Below, piece after piece: positions 32,400 through 45,700 of a DNA stretch of 64,000 bases. The position numbers were made by a program, and so were the translations under genes. Each line of letters begins with the position of its first letter. Positions within the stretch are counted from its first letter, which is position 1. The stretch is from Agrypnia vestita (taxonomy: Eukaryota > Arthropoda > Insecta > Trichoptera > Phryganeidae), in contig JADDOH010002005.1 in NCBI GenBank assembly GCA_016648135.1, positions 124,001 to 188,000 of the forward strand, given 5' to 3'. The notes under the pieces were generated by a model that saw only the letters and a list, made by a program, of their open reading frames with translations, did not search any database and was not told the DNA's origin.

Positions 32400-32765
32400 T
32401 ATATATATATTCCCATTTTATATGGAATGGAATCATGGACACTCACTGAAATAATGCTGAAGCGACTTGAAGCATTTTCAATGTGAATCTACAAATGGAT
32501 TCTAAATATAACTAAATATAAAGGAAAAAGAAATCCGTAAAACAATTGAAACCTGAAAATTACAATATTTTGGCCATTTCATGAGACATCCGGTTCCATC
32601 AGATCCTGCATCTCATCATTCAAGGCAAAATTGTGAGCAGAAAAGGTCCCGGGAGACGAAGAACATCCTGGATGAAAATCTTAAGGCAATGGTTCGGGAA
32701 ATCCACGGTTCAACAATTTCGAGATGCTGCTAGCAAGGTTATGTCATAAGCGATAAGATAATCAC
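32400..32765 (+). pseudogene. LINE ORF2 C-terminal fragment
   Basis: With frameshifts the text reads LYGMESWTLTE, KRLEAFSM.IYKWIL, RKLQYFGHFMRH, LIIQGKIVSRKGPGRRRTSW and LRQWFGKSTVQQF. This is the SWTLT...RRMLRI...YLGHIMR...GRRRTSW order seen after the palm in many insect LINEs. Confidence 0.75.
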
Positions 32766-32993
32766 AATTTCACTGTCAGCAGACTTTTGCTAGGTAATGA
32801 CCGCAATAACTCAAAATGCAAATAATCCAATGGTCAAAAAAGACAGAAATAAATTGGTTGTATCTTTGCTAAATCCTACCGTCTACAGATCTAATTCTGA
32901 TTTCTGAACCCAGCCGGTGCTCGGAAACTCGTTGGTATTGTACAACTCAGGACAGGGTACTTATTTAGGGGAATTTTATATATAGATTGATTA

Positions 32994-33145
32994 TTAGAGT
33001 AGCTTATTGGTGTAGTGGCTATGTATAAGAACCCATTCCAGGACACCAGCAAGTTAGTCCTGTTTTCATAGCACAGGCATTTAGCCTTGTTTAAAAATAA
33101 TAAGAATATTGATGCGATACGAATTCCGTGTTCGCACATCTGTTT
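32994..33145 (+). mobile_element. tRNA-derived SINE, copy 1
   Basis: An A-box-like TTGGTGTAGTGGCTA lies at the head and the body CCAGGACACCAGCAAGTTAG, TCCTGTTTTCATAGCACAGG follows. The tRNA-like region is internally shortened and lacks a clear B box. The tail region AATATTGATGCGAT matches the copies at 40203 and 47187. Confidence 0.7.
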
Positions 33146-33429
33146 AAAAAAAGACTTGCATAATATATTTAATAATATTGTCATTGTCTTATTTTTTACA
33201 TTTTATATAATTTTTTATTTTCTCTTTCTCTATATATTATTTTCTTCTCCTGTTTCAAACATAAATTTGATATGTAATACTATATTGTAATATGTATCTA
33301 TGTACAAAAACCCATCTACATATTATCAATTTTTTAGGAAAGAACAAAGAAAGATTTTTTTTCAAGGTTATTCAATAAACTGAAAATTTAAATTCTATGA
33401 TGTATCAGTTGACGTGTCATTGTGTATTT

Positions 33430-33870
33430 TTTTGAACTTCAAACTCACGGGATACTTTTTAGATTATTTCACTTCCAATGGTTCAACGGAAAATTTTTCA
33501 TTGTGTTGTGTATAGAACCGTTTCCAACTAAATTTTCAAACTTAATATGTAACTCAAAAACGCATGTAGATAGGTTTTTGTATTATTAAACCATTGATTT
33601 TCTTAATTAATATTTTTGTGCGTCACTGCCCCCACCCTGCGACGGGTTGTGCCTTCCTATACTGCCACCCTAACTGAGGGGTATTAATTTCATTTCATTA
33701 AGCGCTGAAATTTGATAAAATCTTTCCCATTAAAAGGATTTTAACCCATTCCTTACCAAATTTTTTGCTGAATTAAATTAAATGTAGAGTTGGACGATGA
33801 GGAAAGAAGGTCCTAAAGAGAAAAATTTGGAGGTGTTGGCCTTCCTCAAGCTGAAGCTCAATGAGAAGAT
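33430..33870. repeat. Dispersed repeat, copy 2
   Basis: Pairs with 17930-18270 (TTTTTGAACTTC, AGCGCTGAAATTTGATAAAA, CTCAAGCTGAAGCTC). It includes about 100 extra bases around 33540-33660. Confidence 0.65.
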
Positions 33871-33910
33871 GTGAAGACAGGGAGAATTGGAAGAGACCTA
33901 CATCCAGATT

Positions 33911-34060
33911 GATAAATTGTATACAGTTTACAGCTATTTTTTCTTACAATTTATCTCCGGCTGCAACTTTGTACCTACTTGCTAACTTTGATAAATTGTA
34001 TACAGTTTACAGCTATTTTTTCTTACAATTTATCTCCGGCTGCAACTTTGTACCTACGTC
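33911..34060. repeat. Tandem duplication, period 79 bp
   Basis: A block from GATAAATTGTATACAGTTTA to AACTTTGTACCTAC is repeated without visible change 79 bases further on, indicating a very recent duplication. Confidence 0.9.
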
Positions 34061-34344
34061 TATCTTTATTAAATGCTTTTCTTCTAAAGGCTCAGTAATG
34101 GGCACCGTAATTTTATCTGATAATAATATATTGAAGTTTATTTATTTATTTACTATTTAGTGAAAGTTGAAGTAACCTCAAGATAGTCAAGAGCAGTTAA
34201 TGTTTGATCTCTGTTGGTTGGTTGAATATTATCTGCATGTAAAATGCAAAACTGGTACATACCAGAAAAGAATCCTCCAACAGTAAGATCTCACACAATA
34301 ATGGTATTACACGGTATTACACAGTTTAGTTCATCGCTACTTGC

Positions 34345-34560
34345 CTCCGCATCTGTCCCACGTGGGATGCCACATGTAAAGTGGGGCCGATACTTTTAAT
34401 TTATAAACTGTCAAATGATTTCTGCTGTCAAATGTCTGTCAAATGCTGATGATATAGTTTTACACTTCTAGTTTTTCTCATAATTTTTATAATTTATAAA
34501 CTGTCAAATGATTTCATTTGCTGACGATATAGTTTTACACTTCTCGTTCAAACTACAGTT
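34345..34560 (+). pseudogene. Possible reverse transcriptase scrap with internal direct repeat
   Basis: ASVPRGMPHVK then, after a stop, NADDIVLHF resembles VPQG...ADDIVL of LINE palms. The block TTTATAAACTGTCAAATGAT to GATATAGTTTTACACTTCT occurs twice (from about 34402 and 34495). Confidence 0.4.
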
Positions 34561-34689
34561 TGAAAGTATATTGAGTTGATTAAATTGATTACAAAAAGCT
34601 CAACTAATTGACAATAAAAATATTGAATATTAGATATGAATAAAATATTTTTACCTCATTGCTATAAAATAAGTCAAAGTCCATACAGT

Positions 34690-35580
34690 AGTACTGGAAG
34701 GGTTAAAATATGATCAATGTTCCATAAAGATTTTTTATAATATTACTCTGATATCTTCTAGAGGCGTTCACAACGTTGTGCGATTTCAATATGTTTTGGA
34801 AAAAATCTGGTTTGTACATTGAATTTTATTAAACCATATTAAAGGTTGAAACATACTACTAAAACGCAATGCGACGTGACGTGTCGACACTTGATGCGAA
34901 TCGTGCACATGTACAAGACTCCATGTGATGCAACAACACGCTTTTCTAGTATCATTGCTTCGCGAAGGACGGAAGCGTACTGATGTGGCCATTGATTTAC
35001 TATTTAAAGACGAGCTGGATGAAGATTTTGAACAGTTGAATAAAAAAAAATGCTTCCCAAGCATTATTTCTAATACTATGATCACTGTGATAGCCTGAAC
35101 TCATATCATATAACACTGGGTACCTTTTTACAAATTCTATTAATTGCTCATCCGACATTTTAAACAAAAACTAACAAAAAAATATCTATAAACCAAGAAT
35201 GTTCTTGAAAGACTGACGCACGGTATCGGATGTTAACAGGAAACACACTGCGTGCGACGCGTCGGGTGGCGTGTGTGTCCCTCTCCTAGTGAATCGCCTG
35301 GATGTTACCGCATGGGGTTGCGTTTCATCACATGGCGTATTATCTATTTGCATCTGACCACATTAAATATATGAGATTGATAAGATATTGATATACTGAC
35401 ATGCGTGGCGTGGTGTGGTATAGCGTCGCGTTTTAGTAGTATGTTTCAACCTTAACTCACATGTCACACAAGCAGAATCACATTGCACAGCTATGATATA
35501 TCAGCTATCGAATCAAGCAGGCCAGATTTTTCATTGTACTATTAGAAAATTTCCATAATAATTCAGCTTCAATTCATCCA
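34690..35580. repeat. Dispersed repeat copy 2, split by a different insertion
   Basis: Left part 34690-34843 and right part 35453-35580 match 19695-19875 and 20307-20420. The break is at the same TTAA position as in copy 1 but holds an unrelated element. Confidence 0.75.
34844..35452. mobile_element. 609-bp PIF/Harbinger-type element
   Basis: Ends AGGTTGAAACATACTACTAA and its exact reverse complement, extending through AACGC. TAA flanks it at 34841-34843 and 35453-35455. The interior is GC-richer, with no transposase; a frame reading GRKRTDVAIDLLFKDELDED is unassigned. Confidence 0.8.
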
Positions 35581-35721
35581 TTGTATTTTATATGAAGAGC
35601 AGAATGATCAGTTGATGCACACCGACCTTTATGGCCAAATTCCGAGGCGTGACTTAAAACACTCAATTGTGTATTCACACCACAAGATAAGCATTGGTTT
35701 TAGGGGTGAATGGAAAACCAT

Positions 35722-35770
35722 AGAATCCCTTGAACAGTAATAATAATATTATTACTGTTCAAGGGATTCT
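35722..35770. repeat. Perfect hairpin, 23-bp arms, 3-base loop
   Basis: AGAATCCCTTGAACAGTAAT continues into AAT, a loop AAT, and the exact reverse complement ending GGGATTCT. No terminator or tRNA features. Confidence 0.95.
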
Positions 35771-36721
35771 TAATTAATAAATAATAATAAATAATTAATA
35801 AATAAAATAAACTATGCAAGTTACGTCAGCGTATAAAAACGTGTTTATACAATTTTTTGGCACATTTCTAAGAAACAATTATCAAACACTAACTAAAGGT
35901 AATACATATAAGGAAGAGGATAGCTATATAATTTGATATAAATGAAATAGAGACAGCACTATTCTTGGTAACAATTATGTTCGAACACTAATGATATTTT
36001 AAAATTGCGTGATTCCAAATTGATGTCTCAGCTGTAACGCTTTAACATTGATGATTTGATCCATATCTCTGGTTGAGATTTATATTTATATATATATATG
36101 TGGTCGAGATATAGCTATAACATAGAGAGAAAAAAGCAGCTACATTAATTCTTAAAATTATATAGCATCTCTTTTCAACAGTTTTCATAAAAATTACAAG
36201 CTGTTGAATGTAAAATACTTAAAATAATAATAATATCCTCATAAGGCGTAACGCATCTCATGAAAATTAAAAATGTAGTGCTAAAAAACAAGTGTTTTTA
36301 TTTCCATATGTGTGATTATGGAGTTCTATAAACTTACCTCCGAAACAATAAAAAAGTAAACATACTTTACAGATTTTGTCATTGAAACAGCAATGCTGTG
36401 TTAATGGCGGTGCTCGCCACCCGGAGAGGACTAATGCTTCGTTTGTGAGCATTACGAATTTTAAATTATTGGCCACATTTTTAGCACCAACATGAAAATG
36501 TCGAAAAAATCATTCAGCAATCAAAGTGGTAGTAAGTCTCAAGTTTCAACATATATTTTACGTTTCTTCCAACAATCGTATTATTTTTTGTTTTAATTTT
36601 CTCTTAAATTTATAACCTTTGAAAATGCCTTGCCTAGCTTTCTTATCGGTTGAGGATGTCCGTGTGAGTAATGTTCTAATATTCTGCATGGTGATACGGA
36701 GGAAGTGAATGTATTTTAATT
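35771..36721. other. Region before channel copy B
   Basis: AT-rich. From about 36650 it matches the sequence before exon 1 of copy A (GTTCTAATATTCTGCAT / GTTCTAATATCCTGCAT), so the duplication extends at least 70 bases upstream. Any shared promoter or 5' exon must lie near or beyond this point. I see no clear TATA or initiator. Confidence 0.4.
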
Positions 36722-39700
36722 ATGTACGCAGGTGAGCTCGAATCGCCAACGCCAGCGGTGATTCTACATCCAGAACATCCGAGTGCATCCATCGGCAATG
36801 TCCCGAACCGTTCCACTAGAATGACAAAGTTCACGGCGCGCTTGTGGATGCTTTATTCTGCAGGGAAGGACCACCTGGTAGATTTTTGCGAGAACACCAC
36901 CATCCACGGCCTGAATTACATTGTGGCCCCGAATATTCATCCTTTAGAAAGGTAAAACAATCACATTATAGATGAAATAGTAGAAGACACAAAACTGTTT
37001 TGTCGTGAAAAAAGTGTGTTTCAAATTTCTAAGACAATTCCTAGCTATTGTTTGTTTATCTTACGACTACTTCATGGGTGAATTGGCTGTCTTTAAATGC
37101 TTTTTAGTAAAATTTGTGGAGGTGTAGTTATGATTACAAGGATCTGTGGTGATGATGGAGATATTTCGGATCATAACCCATTTTTATTTTATTTTTACTT
37201 TTTATTTTTAAAAAGACTATCGACAGGTCAGAATGACCCTAATGGATAATCATTTAGGACAAGGTAATTAGTACAGTTACACTTTACAATAAAACATTAA
37301 TACATTTTCGAAGAGTCCGTCTTGTACGCTCGAATTATTTTCGGTCAGGAGTGATATAATTTCTCTCTTAAACTGAGATTGTGTCTTAAACGATGTTGGG
37401 GTTACATGACGTGACCTCGTTGTACTGGTTTAGCATTCTAGGTAGAGGAGAGAAATAATCTATGTCGGTGTTGTAGACCTTTGTGTGGAATAGTGTTTGG
37501 GATCTCAGAGACCGGACGAGAGAGATGAATATCACAATACACAAACCCATGTTTGTGTATTGTGATATTCAACATGGCTTCATTGACTTTTTGAATCCTA
37601 TAAGCCAGTTTTCAGGGTTCAGCCGAAGAAATCGATACATATACCCCAAAGGCCGGTTTAACGGCCTCAGTGTCTACCAACATTACTCTATAGCGGCTAA
37701 TAAATAGTGGATTAATGATTTGTCTCATGTTACAATTAGCAAGTGTGGGTGAGAGGCAATGGAGGAATTATATGTATGAACTTATTTGTGTCTGCGCGCA
37801 GAGCAATAGAATTATTCGACTGAAGTGTCTGCTTATTTACTAAATCTACATATTCAATTTAATATATTTATATTTCGATAAGTTTGTGGGTACATCAGGT
37901 AACTTATTCTTGAAATATTGCGCTTTGCATTTTTGTATAAAATATTTTATTTATTACTAGCTTTACATACCCGGCGTTGCACGGGTTAAGGATTAAGTTA
38001 GAAATAAATTTGTGGGAGGAGGGTTCCATTGTTTTTCAAAGCCCTTAATTAAAACAATGTTTCCATTTAATCAAGGCTGGGATAAGTGCCTTCACGATAG
38101 CATTGTGATTCTTCTGAAACGATCTGCAGTTTAGAGCCGATCCACGCAATGTCAATATGAGAGCAATCGCTATCCCCTGGTTATCCAAAAAATTCGAAGG
38201 AGCTACCGCTTCGGATTGTTTGTGGTACGTGTTCCACAAACACTGTCTATCCAAAGTGACTTCAGTCGCGTCGACACCTGGGAGGTTTAGCCTACTCTAA
38301 CCTTACGGCCTCTTTTCACTTCTTCCCAAATTTCCCGAATTGTTTGCGCTTTAGTTAATTAATCAAAATTATGTCCAGACATTGGGCACCAATCTTACAC
38401 AACACTTTTCGCTGGCACATTTCAGGATTTTCTGGGTGGTGGCTCTTACAGCTGCAGTATACTTTTCCGGTTTTCTTGCCAAGACACAGCTAGTCCGCTA
38501 CGCCACGAATCCAACCGTCGTGTCCGTAAAGAAGAACTTCAGGGAGTGGTCGACAACCTTTCCAGCTATCACCGTTTGCCTCACCGACAGGGTAGACGAA
38601 AGATTAGCCGAGGAATATATTAAGAGGTATTTCAAAATTTGAGCTATTTCATTTTATCTTAACTAGCGAAAAAATCCCACAATGCTGAAGGGAACTATTC
38701 CCCTAAACCACATTGACCACAAATACCCAGATTTTATTTGAGACGCTGGGTGGGTTAAGAATAAATGAAGGGATGTAGGTTGCAACTATGTAGATGGTTA
38801 GGATCTGACTTGATCACAGATATTCGACAGATGATGAAGTCCTTAGGTTTCCACGGTCGTTCAGAATCTTCTGTGTATAGTTTTCTGGGATATTCTGCCG
38901 TGTATATGTGACCTCTCTGGCCAACGTTTCGGATCCCATTGCAGGGTCCATCATCACATCAGCCCTGATGATGGACCCTGCAATGGGATCCGAAACGTTG
39001 GCCAGAGAGGTCACATATACACGGCAGAATATCCCAGAAAACTATACACAGAAGATGAAGAGTCGTTAATTTAATAATAAAGGACGTTAATAATACTGCC
39101 ACCAAATGTATGCACAACTTGCTATATTATTGTAAATGCATTTTTTCTCCGACTTACAGTACTTGGAATGTGACTCCATCGGACGAAGAACGTTTCGAGT
39201 ACTACACTGGCTTCATTCGGCTGGTGGCTACCGTGTCCTTTCGCTCCAACCTGCGCCGCTTCTGGAAGTACGAGCATGACCCCACACTGGTGGGTATAGA
39301 ACTCATGGCGGTGGCTGCGGCCGTGTCCCCCGACATGCGGCTCAGAGCGATCTTGCACGAGCCTGGCTTTGCAGTCCGCTGGGTGCCTGTTATGACTGAG
39401 ATGGGAATATGCAGGACCTTTAATTCGGTGTTCTCTAGGTGACTGAATTTTATAGAATTTTTGAGCTGCACTGAACTTATTTAATTTTCTTTTTTGGGTG
39501 TAAGGTCTAATCATCGGAAAATTTGATCCTTTAGACTTTAAAATTGTAATCTGATTCAAGGCAAGATGATGATTCTGATCAGTAGGTAAGATGATTGCTT
39601 GATCGGTTTCAAAATTGACCATAATTTTAATGTCATGCACCCCCAATGAAAAATATCATTTTGTGTCTAATAATAAATAATCTGAAATATCCACCCTATT

Positions 39701-42700
39701 CCTGTTTTAGACTGGTCGACTTTATTCCTATATATATTATATATATATTCCTATATATACAAAATTGAATCAAATCGGTTAATTAAAATCTTGCCTCTGA
39801 AGAATGTTAAATATTAGGTTTTTAAAATGGTAAATTTAAGGTTATTTCTGAAAACGAGACTAGTAGGATAAGTTTTTTTTTAAATGTTATTATTTGATTT
39901 CGAGGTGTGTGGGATTTTCAATATATTAAGATTGGCTTAACTAGTAAATCAAGCATACATTAATAAAAATCGTCAAGCAAGGGCAAAATGCTTTCAGGTA
40001 CCAGAGTGTAGAAACATGGCGCCTGCAGCAGAAGGTCCCTAATTCCTTCTCTGCTGAACTACCCGAGGGAAAACTTCTCTCCTGCCACTACATGAGCAAG
40101 CAGTGCTACGCCAGACTCACCATCATCAACTCTACTGGAACGGTACCTCTTCTTCATTTAGGCTGAGGAATATATTTCTAGTATTTCTTCTAATTTTTTA
40201 ATAAATAGAGATGCGATCACGGATTATGTGTCACATCAATATTCTTACTATTTTCATATTAAGCTAAATGCTTGTGCTATGAAAATAGGACTAACTTGCT
40301 GGTCTGGAGTGAGGTTCGAACCCGCTACCTTTGATTTAATTTAGTGAGGCTATTTGTATTGTTATGCTGAACAATATTACTCTGGACATTGATCTGTTCC
40401 ATGTCTCTGAGAGGGTTTTCTGTAGCAGGATTCTCTTACACCTTTGGTATTTTGTTGTTTGTATATTTTCTCACTGGTTAATAATATTTACGAATTAAAC
40501 ATATGTTTGTAAAGTAAATGCTATATTAAAAATAAATAAATTGAATAGTTCTATTTCTAGTTTTTTCTTTGCATACAAAAGTTAGATTATGTTCACAAGG
40601 CAGAGGGAAATGAAATTGTATATTTTCAAATCTTCAAGAGTATAAAATAGGAGTGCAGTAAAATATTCCATACGCCAAACACAAACTCATGTTGGGTTTT
40701 TAATTCTTCAACTTTTCCGTTAATGTTGTACAGCAAAGGTAGCATTCCTGCTGCCGCATGCAGCGCCTAAAGCACTTGGCTGTAGTAAAATAATATCATG
40801 CAACTAGTTTGTTGAAAATCCATCATAGTTTAGTAATAAGATTTATCATTTAAAAAATATTGTCTTCAAACGTACAATTGAAACTTTGCTCTCGAAATTT
40901 TTTATCGAAGTTAATTTCACAATTGATAATCGATTTTGAAAGGGAGTCGGTATCTCAATGACCTGCTCCATGAAACGCCTAACGGAACGGATGATTCACC
41001 TAATCTTAACCTTTAGTGCGCGGTTGTCGAAAATTAAAAAAGCGATAACTCTGCAGGGAAACCGAATATCGATAAGCTTTCAGAACATTTAGGCAGGAAT
41101 AGACCTGGAAAGCATTATTGGTAGCTCTGTTACATTCTGTATTTTAGCTATAATTAATTGGTTTTTGCAGTACTATGTGCATTCTCCGTGGGAGATAGCC
41201 GAAACCACCTCAACATCCACAGGGGCCGTGGAGGAGGGGCAGGAGGTGGAGGCGGTGTACCGCGCCTCGCAAGTCCGCTCGGGCCCGGAGATCAGGGGAC
41301 TGAGACGAGTGCAGAGGGGTTGTCGGTACCCGAGTGAGGACATATCGTCCAACATTCCAGTTAGAAACGATTTATATCATTCATGACATTATAGTATTAG
41401 ACGAGTAACTGACAGCGATCCGGCAAACAAGGCTGACATCAATAATGTAAACGTTATGATTTGGAAACTCCATTGCAATATGCATCAAAACCTAGATGAG
41501 AGTTTGACTAGTGAGCTAATTAAAAATAATATAGGTTAAATTTGTCCAATATGAATTTACAAACTGGATATTAGTGTAGGTTATATTGAACTGTTAACTT
41601 AACTGAATTTTATCCTTAAATAAAATAACTTTTTGTTTAACACCACTTTATTGAGCATAAACCAACTAGTTTCAACTCACAACATTTTACACAGGAAAAA
41701 CAGCTAGGAATATAAATACAAGAGTCATTGAAAACAAAAGATGCTTAAATAGTGTAGGTTATTCAGAATTTGCAATCCATTTAATAGAAAAAAACCATGC
41801 ATTTGATCAATCTTCGGGTGTAGATGTACTTCATAGAAATGACATAGGTATTCGTCTCAATAATTTAGAAGCTTTAGAAATAAAAAAATCATTAAAAACA
41901 AATAAAAAATATTTACCTAATAAACAACTAGATTTATCGCATAGTCCAATTCTAGATATATTCTCCTTCCAATTAACTACACCCACTCTCTTTCATCCAA
42001 CCCCCACCAAAGTTAACGTTCTGTCTCTTTCTTCCCTTAATGCTTTCTTGATTGCTTGTAATTCTGTTTTTGTTTAGTTAATACTGATGAAGACTCAGCT
42101 GTGAGTTGAAACTATTTGTTTTATACTCAATAAAGTGGTGTTAAACAAAAAGTTATTTTATTTAAAGATATTGTGTCTCACCACAATTTGTTTGCTTCGT
42201 GTGAAAATTTAACTGAACTTATTTGTAACCATTGTACCTGCCCGCAGGCCTACAGCAACGCCCTCTGCCAAATAGACTGCAGGAGCAGAATGTCTATCGT
42301 CTTCTGCGGGTGCCGACCATTTTTCTACATTATTGGAAGTAATTAGCTTCTTTAATAATAAATTCACAGCTCATACATTTGCTATTTCAGTTTTCATGTT
42401 AGATTAGGTTGAATTTTTTAATGCATTGCGTGCATTTTGTAACTAAGCAATTTAAACCGAACCGTGAAATGTTTCAGGTGGAAAACCGTGTCAAGCTAGC
42501 GGGATGGCCTGCCTGGGCAGGAGCATGGAATTTCTGATCAACCTCCCTGCCAATGTGGCCAAGTGTCAGTGTGTCCCGCAGTGCACGGAGATTAATTACA
42601 TATCGCACGATCTGCGGACCAACCTCTGGTGAGTGTGCGCATATCCCAGGAGACTAGTCTGCCCGAGCTGAATGACCAAGTATATAGCTAAAAAAACTCC

Positions 42701-45700
42701 AAAATCAAATATAGATGTCTCATTTAGCGACATCTGTGGTCATTCAAGGGGAATGAAAAAGCTTTGCGGCCGGCCGCGTTGAGTATCCTTGTAACTCACA
42801 TGTGAAACGTGGCGTATAATTTAAATATATACAACTTCCAAAAATTAGTAGACATGGTATTCTATCATGAGTGGAAATGGTGAACATTGCATATGTGTAA
42901 AGTAAGTGATCACTTAAGCCAACCGTACGATAGGTCGTAAGTCCTATGTGCACCCAAAAAAGACTTCTATACCTACTCTCCCTTAAAAACACAGTTTCGT
43001 CTCTGTGAGACATCTATAATATACATTAATTGATTATTGATGTCCCTTGACAAACAATCCAGTTCTGTTCTGAAAAATTTGGACATACTCAAAATATTCT
43101 GAATACAATAATGTTGTTTTCTAGGAATTCATCTACTCAGACAATATTTGACAGGCGCGCTTCAGCCCGCCTGGCGCTGCAGATGCCTAAAACCCTCATG
43201 CACAAGGACCTCATTTTCACACTCGGTGATCTCATAGGTAATAATGTTGTACAGTAGAACCTCATTAATTTGAAATTCAAGGAAGCCAAAAAACACACTC
43301 GAATTATGTGAAACCCTTTTAATTCAAAATTCAAGTTACAAAAGAAAAAATCGCGATGCGATCGCGAAATTCGACAAAAATCATAAAGCTCAATAATCTA
43401 CCTACCTACAGCCTACCGTAATCCATATTAAAAAAGTAGTGAAAATTTCCATGACATTGTGACAGTTTCATTCAAAATCCCTCTGCTGGCTCTAGCGTAG
43501 CAGATAGAGTAAAAAAATTGTCAACGAGATGGGCTGGCTGTGTAGAACGGGTGATTGAGGAAAGGATGGTAAAGAAAATATGAGCGGCGAGTGTTGAATG
43601 GAGCACAACAGAGGGCGTCCGCGAAAGTCGTGGCATGACCAAATGAAAAAATGAGGGTTGCCCTATTAAAAGCTTCAACAGCCGAAAAGCGTGCATGAGA
43701 TGATAGATAGTGTACCATTCTATCCTCTCTGCCTACCCCTGCGGAAATGTGATGGTCAGTTGGTTGTCTTCATTTTGGAGAAGAATACGACACTTTGGGA
43801 TTAAATTACAGAAGTGGTACGAGTAAGATAATGTAAATATAGCAGCCCTCATAATGAGACACTGACTTCTCATACTAGTGATGGGCGTTGAATGAACGGA
43901 TTAGTTAACATCAACCGTTAACGCTTCTTCAACGCTTCGATAGTTTATCGTTTGGACTAGTTGAATTCGTAGACGACTAAACGAAGAATCCTTCGTTAGT
44001 AATTCAACGTAATGCAAAGCGAGAGCAAGACAAAACATCTCCTCACTGTCGACTTGTAGACGGCTCGACGTGTAATTTAATTTCAGCTCTAAAGTACACG
44101 ACCACAGAGTGCAGATCTGTGTACAAGACACTGCAACAGTGACTTGAAATTTGAATGCGCGCGTTAGAGCGAGATAGACATAATAAGCTATTATTTTTTT
44201 TTTTTATTGTGCTACGTTTTCTTCGTGAATGCGAATTTTTATACTTGTATTTTAATGCTTATACCTGATACTTTCACTGCTTATATCATTTATTGCTTAT
44301 ACGTGTACCTACTTTATACATATTAATATATTTTATATTTTACCGCTTATTTTTGATATTGTTTATGTATATACTTTTTGAATTTAATGTAATATTTTTT
44401 ATGTAAAAGCCTGTAACGGGCGTATATAAGTACATAAATAAATAATTCCCAATTTTACGCAATATAAAATGAAACAATTATTTTACACTTTATTTTCTTT
44501 TATCTAAATACATCATCTTTTCCTTTTTAATATTATTCTTATTTTGGAGTATTGTTAATTTTTTTTATTTATTCTTCACTATATAAAAATACTTGTTTGT
44601 ATAGGTACATAAAAGAGAAGAGTTGTTTTATTTCATTTATTTAGTTGATATTGTGACAAATTGATTGCACATTTCTTTTTACATATAAGCAAAAGTCGCA
44701 GTTTTACTTTTCCCAAAACTATATTCCTTCGATTTTGTTTAAATTTTAAAAAGTAACATTGTAATAAAAATAGCCAATGATCGAGTCATCGAGCCGTAGA
44801 CACATCGTCCCGAAGTTTATGTCTATCGTCGGCATGGCGAAGTTGACGCGTTAACTGGTTGACGAATTCAACTAGTCGATTGACTCGTCAATGAATAGAA
44901 AAGAACGGTCTAGTTTCGTCGACGATAAATACATTGACGACCCATCGCTATCTCATACCAAAGGTTTCGGATTCGATACAAGGTTCCCACGCATGTATAA
45001 TGATGAGGTCAAGACACATCTCAATGATTTTCTCAAACCAGGGTGTGATGTATTATTAATATTTAAAATATTAACTTTGTGGTTAGACATAACAGAATGT
45101 TAGTTAACTTAGTAAAAACCGTTACCAAAAATAATACAATGGACAAAAAAAAAACTGGTAGTGGTTTTTACTAAGTTAACTAACATTCTGTTATCAGGGT
45201 ATGATGTGTTCCACTACAGTAATAGGCATGATGACGGTATTAAAGAAGAAGTGATTTTAGAGAAAATAAATAAGTATAAAATTCCGCATTCGGCCATTTT
45301 AACTGAAACACTGGTCAGAGCGAATGACGTCAAGAGTAACGATCGCCGTGTCTCTGAACTGTTGTCGTAGACACAATGCAATGTTTACTTATGCTCGACG
45401 TCACGACAGCTGCGGGCGTTTTTGCGCCAAATTAAAAATAGATAGATGAAAATGCAATTATTTGAGTAAAAACTCAGTTAATTACTGAAATGATATTATT
45501 TTCGGTAATAGTAGACGATAGTAGACGTGTACCTTCATTATAGAAGGTTATTTCAAGATCTGTCATCATGCCTATTGGTAATGTTAAAAATAAAATAAGT
45601 AGTTTATAAAATCAGTATTGAATTTTTTTTTCTGTAGATGTAATAATTATTTGTATTTTTAGGATCGTTTGGAGGAGTCAGCGCCTTGTGCCTTGGAGTC

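Larger units (their letters stand above)
41618..42170 (+). mobile_element. Penelope-like element fragment with terminal repeats
   Basis: An inverted piece of the terminal repeat at 41618-41680 (TTTTTGTTTAACACCACTTT) pairs with the 3' end (GTGGTGTTAAACAAAAAGTT at 42133-42152). Between them lies the end of the element's protein (GIY-YIG endonuclease). The inverted 5' piece plus 3' terminal repeat is the usual form of truncated Penelope-like insertions. It lies in intron 5 of copy B and is absent from copy A, so it inserted after the duplication. Confidence 0.85.

Noticed and set aside
32994..33066. Functional tRNA gene
   Set aside because: Only an A-box-like head is present, without a foldable cloverleaf. 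Homologous copies nearby identify it as a SINE.
38045..38254. Minus-strand frame before exon 2 of copy B
   Set aside because: No domain, no splice context and no counterpart in copy A.
39122..39646. 174-codon minus-strand frame
   Set aside because: Covers exon 3 of channel copy B in antisense. The similar shadow at 25134-25340 in copy A shows it only reflects the conserved sense exon.
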